A stretch of DNA of 39,821 bases from Methanoregula sp. (GCA_030694985.1 JAUYTV010000004.1:1-39821); one strand, 5' to 3'; positions 8,902-17,796 are shown, numbered from the stretch's first letter. Notes: generated by a model from the letters alone, not told the origin. Translations and numbers: made by a program.

Positions 8902-9282
8902 ATGACAAAAAAGCTTGAAATCTACAAGTGCAGTGTTTGTGGGAATATTACCATGGTTGTCCACGCTTCCGGAGGAACCCTTGTGTGCTGTGGCAAACCC
9001 ATGGAGCTGCAGATGGAAAAAACCAATGACACTGGTAAGGAAAAACATGTACCGGTCATCGAGAAATCTGCAAACGGCGTACTGGTGAAGATGGGATCAG
9101 TCCCTCATCCCATGGAAGAGAAACATTATATCGAATGGATCGAAGTGACATCCGGGCAGAATCTCTCCGTAGTTGGATTAAAACCCGGTGAAAAGCCGGA
9201 AGCAGAGTTCTGCACTGCCGATACGAATGCCAAAGTGCGCGCATACTGCAATCTGCACGGGCTCTGGACTAACAAACCCTGA
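8902..9282 (+). CDS. desulfoferrodoxin-type superoxide reductase (two iron centres)
   Basis: The 126-residue protein has an N-terminal desulforedoxin-like Fe(Cys)4 site (C10, C13, C29, C30) and a C-terminal SOR domain with ligands H49, H69, H75, C116 and H119. The E47-K48 pair precedes the first ligand. These positions match the numbering of the well-studied two-centre desulfoferrodoxins. It reduces superoxide to peroxide without making O2, which suits an anaerobe. AAGGAG lies just before ATG 8902, 12 bases after fprA. The gene closes the rubredoxin-fprA-SOR operon, and a T-rich stretch follows at about 9288. Confidence 0.95.
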   Translation: MTKKLEIYKCSVCGNITMVVHASGGTLVCCGKPMELQMEKTNDTGKEKHVPVIEKSANGVLVKMGSVPHPMEEKHYIEWIEVTSGQNLSVVGLKPGEKPEAEFCTADTNAKVRAYCNLHGLWTNKP

Positions 9283-9353
9283 TATCTTCTTTTTTGTTTC
9301 ATCTGGTGACGAGAGGCAAACTCTAATAGAGCCTCAAAGGTAATTCTTTAGCA

Positions 9354-10820
9354 ATGCACCGGCTTTGGCATCTTTCCACGATCATTGCAGATCTCGGCGA
9401 TATTTTTGTTTTTATTGCCCCAATCACCTGTGTCCCGCTCATTGTGGCGGTCATTTTTTCGGAGTGGAATATGCTCCTGCCCATGCTTTCCGTGCCCCTC
9501 ACATTCTACCTTATCGGAATGCTCATACGAAAACTTCCCCGCCCTCAACGCGTCTTAAGACTTTCTACTGCACTGTGCTCGGTTGCCCTCTTCTGGTTTG
9601 CCAGTGCGATGGTGAGTGGACTGCCGTTCATGCTCGGTCTGCACATGGGATTTACCGATGCACTCTTTGAGGGAATGGCCGGCTGGACCGGGACGGCCTT
9701 TTCCATGATGATATCACTGGAGACTGCACCTCATACTCTCCTTTTCTGGCGATCCTATATGCAGTGGATCAGCGGCATAGGAATTATTGCATTCGCGATA
9801 GCGATGTCAAGCAGCACCGGGCTTTCCCGGTCAAAGATCTTCCGAACGGAAAGCAGGGACGAACCGCTGATGCAGGGAGTGCTCTCCACCGGGCGGGCGC
9901 TCTGGAAGATTTACGGGATTCTTACCTTCTTTGCCATTGGCCTGATCCTGTTTACCGGTCTCTCCTTATGGGAATCGCTCAACCTTGCGCTTGCTGCCAT
10001 ATCGACCGGGGGATTTACCCTGCACGAAGGGGGAATCATGTATTATAACAGCGCGATGCTTGAGCTCATTCTCATTCCGATCATGATCGCAGGTGCCCTT
10101 CCATTCAAACTCTATTATCATATCTTAGAAAACCGGCGCTGGAGCCTGTTTGGCGATGAACAGGTCAAACTCTTCTTTATCTTTGTTGCAATAGGCACTG
10201 CCGTCCTTGCCTATGATCTGGTATTTTTTAACAACCTTGATTATCTGCCGGCTCTGCACCAGGGTCTCTTCATGACAGTATCTGCTATCACTACTACGGG
10301 ATTTTCTATTGCAAACATCCAGTCCTGGGCAAGCGTAACCATCCTCTTCCTTGCGATGCTGGTCTTTATCGGGGGTGCAAGCGGCAGTACTTCCGGCGGG
10401 ATTAAATTGCACAGGGTCATGCTCGCTGTCCGTGCACTTCTCTGGTGGTTCAGGCGTCTCTTTGTCAGTGGCAAGGTGCTCCTGCCGTTCAGGTTCGAAG
10501 GACGGGTGATCCCAAAGGCAACCGCAGAACTTGAAGTTGCAAAGAACATGCTCATCATCATCCTGTCAGTAGCCGTCATCTTTGTTGCTACGCTTGCTAC
10601 GCTTGCTGTTATTCCGTTCTATTTCACTTCTTTTTCATTGACAGAAATTGTACTTGTTGTTGTCTCTGCATTCTCTACCTGTGGTCTGGGTTCGGGGTAT
10701 GTATCCCAAGACATGCCGGTGATCTCAAAATGGATCTTTATCTTTGTGATGTGGGTGGGCAGGCTTGAAGTGATTCCGGTGGTGATGCTTGTTATGGCTA
10801 TATTTGGCAAACAGGAATAA
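9354..10820 (+). CDS. trkH: TrkH-family potassium uptake channel subunit
   Basis: The 488-residue membrane protein has the fourfold M1-P-M2 repeat of TrkH/KtrB. The four pore-loop filters are visible as GWTGTAFS, STGGFTLH, TTTGFSIA and STCGLGSG, each with the conserved glycine. It should pass K+ (or Na+/K+) into the cell driven by membrane potential. No TrkA/RCK regulatory subunit is adjacent, so that partner must be elsewhere. The start ATG 9354 follows a TAATTCTTTAGCA leader with no strong ribosome site. The final residues end at the last hydrophobic segment, so it is full length. Confidence 0.92.
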   Translation: MHRLWHLSTIIADLGDIFVFIAPITCVPLIVAVIFSEWNMLLPMLSVPLTFYLIGMLIRKLPRPQRVLRLSTALCSVALFWFASAMVSGLPFMLGLHMGFTDALFEGMAGWTGTAFSMMISLETAPHTLLFWRSYMQWISGIGIIAFAIAMSSSTGLSRSKIFRTESRDEPLMQGVLSTGRALWKIYGILTFFAIGLILFTGLSLWESLNLALAAISTGGFTLHEGGIMYYNSAMLELILIPIMIAGALPFKLYYHILENRRWSLFGDEQVKLFFIFVAIGTAVLAYDLVFFNNLDYLPALHQGLFMTVSAITTTGFSIANIQSWASVTILFLAMLVFIGGASGSTSGGIKLHRVMLAVRALLWWFRRLFVSGKVLLPFRFEGRVIPKATAELEVAKNMLIIILSVAVIFVATLATLAVIPFYFTSFSLTEIVLVVVSAFSTCGLGSGYVSQDMPVISKWIFIFVMWVGRLEVIPVVMLVMAIFGKQE

Positions 10821-10918
10821 CTAAAAAAAGTTCATTTCTGAATTGAATGGGCTACGCAAGAGTTGAGTAGATTCCAAAGAGGATGGATGATATCCCATAC
10901 CCCAGAATAAGATGAACG

Positions 10919-10951
10919 CCGCCGCCCCCAATCGGGGCACCCCCGCGGCGG
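10919..10951. other. GC-rich hairpin, candidate terminator or ncRNA stem
   Basis: Arms CCGCCGC (10919-10925) and GCGGCGG (10945-10951) are perfectly complementary. An inner CCCC/GGGG stem closes an AATC loop, with a bulge on one side. On the plus strand it is followed by TTTTAATGA, which would suit a terminator for trkH, although it lies about 100 bases beyond the stop. Confidence 0.45.
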
Positions 10952-11130
10952 TTTTAATGACTAAAATGTTGAAACACTCTTGCCCCGCTGTGCCTCGAAG
11001 AGGCCCTGAGGCGAGGCGACATCCCAAACACATTTTTATAATATATATTACCCACACACATCAGCGGATTGCCAAAAAACTTCCTGTGCACTCTGCAAAA
11101 CAACTCCACTTTTGTTAACATCAGAAGATC

Positions 11131-11140
11131 TAATATAAAT
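11131..11140 (+). promoter_or_regulatory. TATA box for the nitrogenase-like operon
   Basis: TAATATAAAT is centred about 23 bases before ATG 11158. That spacing would place transcription start at the start codon, so the first gene is probably leaderless. This fits the absence of any Shine-Dalgarno sequence before it. A second strong AT block at 11034-11050 could be an alternative promoter. Confidence 0.5.
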
Positions 11141-11157
11141 TGCCACTCCATAGTACG

Positions 11158-11973
11158 ATGATGAAACAGATCGCCCTGTACGGCAAAGGGGGTATCGGCA
11201 AGTCCACCACTTCGGCCAATCTCTCCGCTGCCCTTTCAGGTATGGGTCTTGATATACTTCAGATTGGCTGCGATCCCAAGCGGGACAGTACCCGGATGCT
11301 TATGCATGGGAACTTTATCCCGACAGTTATGGATCTTGTCCGGGTCCGTGGTGAAGCACCAATAACCCTGTCAGAGATCGAGTTTACCGGGTTTAACGGT
11401 GTCCGCTGTGTCGAGGCGGGAGGGCCGGAACCCGGCGTCGGGTGTGCCGGGCGGGGAATCATTGCCACGTTCCAGCTGCTCGAGAAGTTTGGAGCTCTAA
11501 AAGGCGATGTGATTGTGTACGATGTGCTCGGTGATGTTGTCTGCGGTGGATTTGCCATGCCGATGCGCGAAGGATATGCGCAGGATGTCTATCTCGTCAC
11601 TTCCGGAGAACTGATGTCTTTGTATGCCGCAAACAACATCTGCAAGGCAATACAACGCCTTTCTTCGAGAACCAAAAGTACGTGCCGGTTGGCCGGGGTG
11701 ATCTGTAATGCCAAGGATCAGCCGAATGAAGAAGAACTGGTATCAGAATTCGCAAAACGAGTGAACAGCTCGCTCATCCAGTTCATCCCCCGCAGTCGCG
11801 TGGTGCAGCTTGCAGAGCTCAACCGGAAAACTGTTATCGAATATGAACCTGATTCTGCCCAGGCACAATGTTACCGCAGCCTTGCCACACGCGTGATGGA
11901 AAATACCCACTTTACCATACCCACCCCGTTAGAGATTGATGATCTTGAATCCCTTGCCTATTCATACATCTAG
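11158..11973 (+). CDS. NifH/CfbC/BchL-like Fe protein of a nitrogenase-like complex
   Basis: The 271-residue protein is a P-loop ATPase with Walker [10 protein letters not shown] (9-17) and the two cysteines that hold the bridging 4Fe-4S cluster in NifH-type dimers: C96 (PGVGCAGRG) and C129 ([11 protein letters not shown]). It would pass electrons, with ATP hydrolysis, to the two component-1-like proteins encoded next. ATG 11158 (or 11161) fits a leaderless transcript. It overlaps the second gene. Similarity to CfbC, the F430 biosynthesis reductase, is expected for methanogens, but CfbC works with a single CfbD, whereas here two partners follow. No nif regulator (GlnB-like nifI) is present. 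Confidence 0.9.
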   Translation: MMKQIALYGKGGIGKSTTSANLSAALSGMGLDILQIGCDPKRDSTRMLMHGNFIPTVMDLVRVRGEAPITLSEIEFTGFNGVRCVEAGGPEPGVGCAGRGIIATFQLLEKFGALKGDVIVYDVLGDVVCGGFAMPMREGYAQDVYLVTSGELMSLYAANNICKAIQRLSSRTKSTCRLAGVICNAKDQPNEEELVSEFAKRVNSSLIQFIPRSRVVQLAELNRKTVIEYEPDSAQAQCYRSLATRVMENTHFTIPTPLEIDDLESLAYSYI

Positions 11974-12982
11974 ATTCGGGGGTTGTACTCTCACTGGCGC
12001 GCTTTCGGTGACAACCCATATCCGCAATACCGCAAGTATTGTCCATGGGCCAAAGGGGTGTACCCATCATAACTTCTCCCTGTTACATGCAACCGGGCTG
12101 GATAACGAGACCGTCACCCTGCCGGCACTGGTTTCTACTGCTTTAAGCGAGAGCGATATTGTGTTTGGCGGGGAAGGTGCACTGCTACGAACCCTTGAGG
12201 CGGTGGCAGAAAATGACGTTGAAGCCATCTTCGTGCTCTCCAGCTGCATTGTTGATACCATCGGAGATGATGTAGCCGCTATCTGCAACAGGGAGTATGG
12301 TGTGCCGGTGGTCATTGTGCCTACCGCCGGTTTCCTTGGGGGTACCTTCCAGAACGGGGTGGCAAACGCTCTCTGTGCGATCGCTGGTACTGCTGAGCCC
12401 TGCCCGGTGAGTGACAGTGTAAATATCATTGGCGAGAAAAATCTTGAATACGAGGTTGAGGAGAATTATGCAGAGGTGATCCGTCTTCTCGATATGCTCG
12501 GTATTCCCGTAAATATCCGGTATGTGCATGATATCACATTCGATGAGATCGGGTTTCTGGGTGCGGCCCGGCTCAATGTCCTGAGGGAACCTGCACTCAT
12601 GCCGGTTGGGAATTACTTAAATGAGCGTTTTGGCACCCCGTTTATACCCTCCTTCCCGCTCGGACTTTCCGGCACCATCTCGTTTGTGGAGGCAGTTGCC
12701 GGAACGTTTGGCATAGATAGCAGCCGGGTTGTGGAAAAAGAACGCCTGTTCCAAAGAGATACTCTTGACGGGTTTTCTGATCTTGAGGGAATGGCCGCAT
12801 CGTTTGATCCTGCCATGATTGACCCGGAGGGTGTGAATTCTTCATCTGAAGTGGCAGAAGCAGTACGGATGCATATGAAAAAGCCGGGTACGAGTGGCGT
12901 ATCACTCGGTCCGGGCACCCCGGTTGGAACCACGGGTGTGCGGCGGATGCTCCATCGCTGGAGGCGTCAGCTTCATGCCTGA
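11939..12982 (+). CDS. nitrogenase component 1-like subunit, NifD/E-like
   Basis: This 347-residue protein resembles the NifD/NifE/BchN fold but is much shorter than NifD. The three N-terminal cysteines that bind the P-cluster or its 4Fe-4S equivalent are present: C16 (GGCTLTGA), C41 (HGPKGCTHH) and C103 ([12 protein letters not shown]). The middle region keeps the NIIGEKN and RFGTPFI patterns. No equivalent of the FeMo-co ligands NifD Cys275 or His442 is evident, so N2 reduction is unlikely. ATG 11939 overlaps the Fe-protein gene by 35 bases, and TTG 11936 is also possible. The substrate is unknown; a tetrapyrrole or a small C-S or C-N compound are options by analogy only. Confidence 0.82.
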   Translation: MILNPLPIHTSRFGGCTLTGALSVTTHIRNTASIVHGPKGCTHHNFSLLHATGLDNETVTLPALVSTALSESDIVFGGEGALLRTLEAVAENDVEAIFVLSSCIVDTIGDDVAAICNREYGVPVVIVPTAGFLGGTFQNGVANALCAIAGTAEPCPVSDSVNIIGEKNLEYEVEENYAEVIRLLDMLGIPVNIRYVHDITFDEIGFLGAARLNVLREPALMPVGNYLNERFGTPFIPSFPLGLSGTISFVEAVAGTFGIDSSRVVEKERLFQRDTLDGFSDLEGMAASFDPAMIDPEGVNSSSEVAEAVRMHMKKPGTSGVSLGPGTPVGTTGVRRMLHRWRRQLHA

Positions 12983-14105
12983 ATGCACCAACCCTCTCTG
13001 GCCCTGTGCGATGACCGGGGCTGCGGCCTGCCTTGCCGGATTCGATGGGATGGCAGTTGTAATCCATGGTTCGAGCGGCTGTTATTATTACCCTACCACA
13101 CTCCTTCACGCACCCCTGCATGGCACATTCATTCTCGAGCACGAGATCATCTTTGGCTCTGAGGACCGGCTCAACGAAGTGATCGGCGGGTTGTCCGGCC
13201 AGGGCAAACGCATAGCGGTAATCACAACCTGTGTTCCGGCAATTCTTGGCGAAGATATCCGGTCGATGCTTGAAAAGCATGATGTGATCCTTGTGGACAG
13301 CCCGGGTTTTTCCGGCGATGTGGAGGTCGGATATAAAAATGCCCTCTCGATTCTGGCACCCCGTATTGATCCGGATCTCTGTGGGGTGAACATCGATGGC
13401 ATCTGCCTGTTCGATCCTTTCTATGCAGGAAATGTGCAGGAGATCACGCGACTGCTCACGATGGCTCGTATTCCTGTGGGGACGGTATTTTCTCTTGACC
13501 GGCTTGATAATGTGCAGCACGCTTCACCGTATACGATCGGTACCAACGAGGATTTTTTGAGCGGTGTTGGTAAGTATTGCGGCGGGACGCTCGGGTTCCG
13601 GACGATTGAGGCTACATTTAAGAAACTTAATGAGGTGTTTGCAGACGCAGATGTGGACCGGGTCTTTTCAGAGCTCGAACAGCAGGAGGAACGGATGGTC
13701 AAGGCATGTGACAAGTACCTGCTCCGGTTTGATCCCCCCTCTGTTGTAATATTTGCCGGTTTTTCCTATGCAGAGCATGCCGCAGGCACTCTCGAACGGT
13801 ACCTGGATGCAGACATCCTGTGTATCGGCTCTCGCAATGCACCGGGCGAATCGAAATATCCGGTTGAACAGGTTGCCGGGCTTGATGGGGTACCATCCCT
13901 TATCGCACAGCATAATCCGGATCTCGTGATGGGGTCATCTTTTGAGGGTTCAGTCTGTGAAACCCGGGCTTTTACCGGTATCACACCTCCGCTGCGGGGA
14001 ACCGTTCGGCTTGCCCCCACCCCTTTTGCGGGAATAAATGGCACCCTGTCTTTAGTAGAGCAGGTGCTCAACACCTGCATGGACAAAAAACCCGGCAGAT
14101 CCTGA
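12975..14105 (+). CDS. nitrogenase component 1-like subunit, NifK/N-like
   Basis: The 376-residue protein is the second component-1 chain. It begins [17 protein letters not shown] and keeps cluster cysteines C11, C36 (HGSSGCYYY) and C86 (ITTCVPAILGED), with C4 as an extra candidate. Later blocks such as VVIFAGFSYAEH and PDLVMGSS match the Rossmann-like domains of the family. ATG 12975 overlaps the previous stop by eight bases and has GGAGG at 12960-12964. A longer open frame starting at 12894 is rejected because it runs through the preceding gene's end without family similarity. The H-D-K order and tight overlaps argue for one heteromeric enzyme. Confidence 0.82.
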   Translation: MPECTNPLWPCAMTGAAACLAGFDGMAVVIHGSSGCYYYPTTLLHAPLHGTFILEHEIIFGSEDRLNEVIGGLSGQGKRIAVITTCVPAILGEDIRSMLEKHDVILVDSPGFSGDVEVGYKNALSILAPRIDPDLCGVNIDGICLFDPFYAGNVQEITRLLTMARIPVGTVFSLDRLDNVQHASPYTIGTNEDFLSGVGKYCGGTLGFRTIEATFKKLNEVFADADVDRVFSELEQQEERMVKACDKYLLRFDPPSVVIFAGFSYAEHAAGTLERYLDADILCIGSRNAPGESKYPVEQVAGLDGVPSLIAQHNPDLVMGSSFEGSVCETRAFTGITPPLRGTVRLAPTPFAGINGTLSLVEQVLNTCMDKKPGRS

Positions 14106-14236
14106 TCGCATTTGTTTCTTTTTTAACGGGCTATCCGTTCACCAGAATTTTTTTATTGAATCTGCCTCACTTGAACCAATGTCTCTTTCTCCTTGATCAC
14201 AGGATTTTTTCACTTTCACCCTGCGCACGGTGACGG

Positions 14237-14244
14237 GTTATATA
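14237..14244 (+). promoter_or_regulatory. TATA-like promoter before the 14288 gene
   Basis: GGTTATATACC at about 14236-14246 lies 45-50 bases before ATG 14288, allowing a leader of roughly 20-25 bases that includes the GGTGG ribosome site. It indicates that the small gene is transcribed separately from the nitrogenase-like operon, which ends in a T-rich stretch after 14105. Confidence 0.4.
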
Positions 14245-14287
14245 CCTGCCGTTTCAACGCCATACTACGACAAAAAGGTGGTCGGGT

Positions 14288-14698
14288 ATGATGGAAAAAG
14301 CAGGATATCTCCAACGAACCGGGTACAGCGCATTAGACAGTGAAGGAAATGTTCATGCAGTGATTGAACTCCATATCCTTGGAAGCCGGTATGCAATACG
14401 GCGTTCTGATCTCTCAAAGGCGGTCTCCGGTCACGTTTTTGTGCAACTGGAGGAACTCACCCACCAGTGGCAATACTATCTTGGAGCGGTAAAGGGTCTC
14501 GCACAGGTCTCGGTCTCCGGTAAAGCCTTGAACATCGAGTTGTTTGAGGCCGGAAATTTCACGGTCTCCTTAAACTCACTACGGGGTGTAATGTACGGAA
14601 AAGAGCGTCTGGCAACCATTGTTAAGATTCCGGCACAGCCAGCCATCAGCGCCCGCTGTGGTGTACACGGGCAGCAGCAGATCAGTGCGGCAGTTTAA
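14288..14698 (+). CDS. small protein of unknown function
   Basis: The 136-residue protein is soluble with alternating hydrophobic strands (AVIELHILGSRYAI, HVFVQLEEL, ALNIELFEAG, TVSLNSLRGVMYG). This suggests a mainly beta fold, perhaps a ligand-binding barrel. It has no recognised motif and only one cysteine, near the end (SARCGVHG). It follows the nitrogenase-like operon by about 180 bases but appears to have its own promoter, so a functional link is only a guess. A GGTGG sequence precedes ATG 14288. Confidence 0.65.
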   Translation: MMEKAGYLQRTGYSALDSEGNVHAVIELHILGSRYAIRRSDLSKAVSGHVFVQLEELTHQWQYYLGAVKGLAQVSVSGKALNIELFEAGNFTVSLNSLRGVMYGKERLATIVKIPAQPAISARCGVHGQQQISAAV

Positions 14699-14880
14699 AA
14701 TGTGGGTGGATTTGCGCGGACAGTCTGGGATTCATGGGTAGCGGTCACTGTTAGTCCGTGAGCAAATATTTTGCCCGGTGAAATCGTACAACATTAATAG
14801 TTCTGTGACAGATGATCCTGTGTTGAGATGAACACTCCTCTTTTATCCGGTAATCCCGATGAGAACCGGCACAGGAAACA

Positions 14881-15786
14881 GTGGTCATGATGATGGGTGC
14901 AACGGATACGATGTACCGGGATCTGGTGGAATGCCAGCAGGATCTGATTGTAAGGATCAACCCGGAAGGCCGGCTACTCTTTGTGAACTCCGCTTACAGC
15001 GAAGCAGTAGGAAAATCCAAAGAGGCACTGGCCGGCAGTGTTTTCATGCCTGTTACCAGTGAGCGGTATTCCGATGTCATTGCCACCCATATGACCCGGC
15101 TCTTCCGCCCGCCGTTTGCCTGTAATGTCGAGCAGTGGATCCAGACACCCAAAGGAATGCGTTGCTTCAGCTGGTCGGCAAAATCTGTGCTGAACAGTTC
15201 TGCAAATGTTGAATCGATCGTTGCCACCGGTCATGATATCACCCGGATCAAGAATGAGCAGAGAGCGATAAAAAAGAAGGATGAGGAACTGATGCTCGCT
15301 ATTGAGAGCGGCTACCAGATGTATTACACCCACACTCCTGATCATATCATGATGTTTGTGAGCCCACGGTTGCGGGCACTCCTTGGGTGCAGCCAAAAAG
15401 AAGGAAAACGCACCTGGACAGATTACCTTACTAATAACCCGATGAATGCTGCAGGACTTGAACGGACAAACAAGGCGATCGCGTCCGGCAGGCGCGAGCC
15501 TCCCTACCGGTTGGAGATGAGCTCGCGGGACGGGCGCATCATCCGGCTTGAAGTCAATGAGATCCCACTATTGAAGAACGGAAAAACGGTCTCAATGGCA
15601 GGTTCTGTTACTGATGTTACAGAAAACGCGCTGGTTGAAGAAGGACTGGTTGAGGCTGAAGTTTTTATTCCTGACCTTGCCCTCTCAAAAAAGTGTATTG
15701 CGGGGCAATCCTTGTATCCCGTATCACCCCAAAAAAAACCGCGTGGCTTTTTTCAGTCCTTATTTTCCCGGAAGCCGGATGAGTGA
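14881..15786 (+). CDS. PAS-domain sensor protein without output domain
   Basis: The 301-residue protein has two PAS-like domains, roughly 10-125 (LIVRINPEGRLLFVNSAY and a TGHDITRIK end) and 135-260 (VSPRLRALLGCS and GSVTDVTE end), joined by a short helix. There is no histidine kinase, GGDEF or HTH output domain, so it must signal by contact or modify a partner. The C-terminal tail is basic and aromatic (FFQSLFSRKPDE) and might touch the membrane. GTG 14881 with AGGAAA just before it is used; ATG 14887 is an alternative. The ligand is unknown. Confidence 0.8.
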   Translation: MVMMMGATDTMYRDLVECQQDLIVRINPEGRLLFVNSAYSEAVGKSKEALAGSVFMPVTSERYSDVIATHMTRLFRPPFACNVEQWIQTPKGMRCFSWSAKSVLNSSANVESIVATGHDITRIKNEQRAIKKKDEELMLAIESGYQMYYTHTPDHIMMFVSPRLRALLGCSQKEGKRTWTDYLTNNPMNAAGLERTNKAIASGRREPPYRLEMSSRDGRIIRLEVNEIPLLKNGKTVSMAGSVTDVTENALVEEGLVEAEVFIPDLALSKKCIAGQSLYPVSPQKKPRGFFQSLFSRKPDE

Positions 15787-16015
15787 GAGTGACGTTTTTT
15801 TTAAGATTTCCCCGGAATCTGAAATAGCTTGATTGTGGTTGTGCTGTTGGATGTTCCCCTACTCCTGAACAGGGTTCGTCTTTTAGTTGCGGGAGCAAAA
15901 AAAAAGTGTGAAATTCAGGTTGCGATTGCAAAAAAGCCGATGACACATCCAGCTATCATTAGAGATCTGGCCCAGTGGATGACACTTGATGAGTAATAAA
16001 AAAAGCAGGTGAAAA

Positions 16016-17455
16016 TCAGGAGTTCATAAGAACCACACCTTTTGCCGCCAGATCGTTCATCTGGGCGGTAATTCGGTCCATGATCTGTTTTTCATTATTG
16101 TAGGTGAAGGTCAGCTGATCCAGTTCAGCTTTTAACTGAACCAGTTTCAATTGTTCGGAATCGAGGGTATTTTTTACTCTCACCGACTCCTGATATTCCG
16201 CAATGGTCAGTTTCTGGCCTACATATTTATTATTGTAGGAATCTGCAAGTGAACGGTAATAGTCCAGTCCAGAATTGTATTCACTCACTTTAGTATTGTA
16301 CTTGCTGAAAATTGTAGCAAACCGTTCAATCTGGTTGTTATGGTCACGTCTCAGATCCATATTTGTTTTTAAGTCTTTGGGGTTCTCAAAGAAGATGCCG
16401 CGATAGTAATTGGGGTTCTCTTTTTTCTCCACAAGAAAACCCCCAGTGGTCTCTAAAGCAATCCATTGCCGCGGGGCTGTTTCTACGATCACCCAGGCAT
16501 GATCATAATCCTTCCAGTCCGCATCGGGGTTTTTGATATTTCCAGCAACCAGTAATGCCTGCATACCTTGCGTTTCTACAATATTCCAGACATCCTTAGC
16601 CATATCTGCGCACACGAAATAATCATATATGCTGTACGTGTGGATTTTGTGGTAATCTTCTACGATCTGTCGTAAAATACGGATATTGGTATTTTCCTGG
16701 CTTTCAATAGTAAATGCAACCGCAGACTTCTGACCGGAGGGAATTGATGCAACCAGATGGTAATTTCCGCTCGGTAATGTAATGCTATCGACTGAAATAT
16801 TATAGGTGTTATCCGAAAGAATGGTGACCGATTGAGTTTTGATTGGCAATATCGTTCCCTGTGCATAGACAGAGATCGTTACATTTGGATTTTCTTTTGG
16901 ATGGGGCCTGACCGCTGTACCTGAGAGTGTAACTGCCCCTCCTTTTTTATAAATACATCTTATTTCCCCGGTAGTGTTTTTGATCACCTCATCAGAAATG
17001 CAAGTAACCTTTACCTCCGGAATGATGTTATCAGATAAGTCGGCATTGATGGTCTTTGCCTTGCCCAGCGTGACGGTGATATTTTTTTGCCATGGCGGAT
17101 ACCTGTCATGACGGAATTCTAATAGATACTCTCCTGGAAGGAGATTGCGAATTACACACGGGGTTATTCCCCGGAATTCTGAATTCAGGTACACACCCGC
17201 TCCCACGGGATCGGACTGGAGGGAAAGGGAACTTTGAGAGAAGAGATATCCGAGAGCGGCAACAAGGAAAATTATGAATACTGCTGCAATAAGCAGGTAC
17301 TGTGTTTTACGACCGCCTTTTTTTAACTTGTCCGGCTCAGGTTTTACAGGAATATCTTCCTGCGTGCCACTATAGTTTAATTCAGAACCGCAGTTTGTGC
17401 AGAACGGCATCTTTTCCTGTACTGATGACCCACATTTGGGACAAAATTTCAGCAT
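16016..17455 (-). CDS. zinc-ribbon, PEGA and transglutaminase-like membrane protein
   Basis: The 479-residue protein has a zinc ribbon at the N terminus (C5, C8, C19, C22), a charged linker and one membrane segment (about 53-73). A PEGA-like domain (about 76-130, with SDPVGAGVYLNSEFRG) follows, then beta-rich linker domains, a transglutaminase-like domain with candidate triad C282, H319 and E335, and a C-terminal coiled coil (about 370-470). The catalytic-like domain would face outside the cell. Such proteins are common in Methanomicrobia and lack known substrates. It stands alone, divergent from the DUF998 gene. Peptide cross-linking or protease activity is inferred from the triad only. Confidence 0.8.
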   Translation of the reverse strand: MLKFCPKCGSSVQEKMPFCTNCGSELNYSGTQEDIPVKPEPDKLKKGGRKTQYLLIAAVFIIFLVAALGYLFSQSSLSLQSDPVGAGVYLNSEFRGITPCVIRNLLPGEYLLEFRHDRYPPWQKNITVTLGKAKTINADLSDNIIPEVKVTCISDEVIKNTTGEIRCIYKKGGAVTLSGTAVRPHPKENPNVTISVYAQGTILPIKTQSVTILSDNTYNISVDSITLPSGNYHLVASIPSGQKSAVAFTIESQENTNIRILRQIVEDYHKIHTYSIYDYFVCADMAKDVWNIVETQGMQALLVAGNIKNPDADWKDYDHAWVIVETAPRQWIALETTGGFLVEKKENPNYYRGIFFENPKDLKTNMDLRRDHNNQIERFATIFSKYNTKVSEYNSGLDYYRSLADSYNNKYVGQKLTIAEYQESVRVKNTLDSEQLKLVQLKAELDQLTFTYNNEKQIMDRITAQMNDLAAKGVVLMNS

Positions 17456-17796
17456 AGTTTGTGATTATTCATGTTTGGCATGAAAATATATTTCTCTATT
17501 GCATAACGGTTATCTTAAAAGACCCACGGTTCTTGTTTATCAGACTCCCGTGTGGATCGCAATTAACACGGTGAAAGCCCCTTGACTGAAGATACTTCCA
17601 TGTTTTCGCTCCCAAAAGATCTCACCCATCGCCTCCAACCATGAGGTACCCGTCACGTCCCTTAAAAAAAAGATGGCACTGCATGCAACCCGAGCATCCC
17701 GCTCTTTTAAAAAAGGCAACTCATTTTTTTCCTTTTCCATCCACAACTCTTAATCTCAATAACACCCAACCTCACGACAATCTGATCGCATCTACC
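17456..17796. other. divergent intergenic region
   Basis: This 341-base gap separates two divergently transcribed membrane-protein genes and should contain both promoters. An AT-rich stretch at 17483-17500 may serve the minus-strand gene. A frame upstream of the plus-strand gene is open from 17641 but lacks membrane-protein character, so it is not included. I see no convincing RNA gene or repeat. Confidence 0.4.

Larger units (their letters stand above)
10821..11157. other. intergenic region with GC-rich hairpins
   Basis: This 337-base gap holds a strong hairpin at 10919-10951 (CCGCCGC...GCGGCGG with inner CCCC-AATC-GGGG), followed on the plus strand by TTTT. Next come GCCTC-gaa-GAGGC with two further GAGGC copies at about 10991-11017, then a strong AT block at 11034-11050. 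The GC contrast with flanking DNA suggests a structured RNA or a terminator complex. The AT block could be a promoter in either direction; read leftward it would place the hairpins in a transcript of about 100 bases. Open frames across it look spurious. Confidence 0.45.

Noticed and set aside
12894-12974. Longer start for the third nitrogenase-like gene
   Set aside because: It would run through the coding end of the previous gene; ATG 12975 with GGAGG and the conserved cysteine layout is better.
11939-14105. Assignment as true nitrogenase nifDK
   Set aside because: Both chains are far shorter than NifD/NifK, FeMo-co ligands are not evident and no nif accessory gene is present.
15829-15996. 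55-residue open frame with TTG start between the PAS gene and the zinc-ribbon gene
   Set aside because: No ribosome site, runs through a poly-A tract and lacks any family resemblance. It ends in a plausible peptide (AQWMTLDE) but the support is too thin.
17540-17746. 68-residue minus-strand frame in the divergent gap
   Set aside because: No start signal or domain; it lies across likely promoter DNA of two genes.
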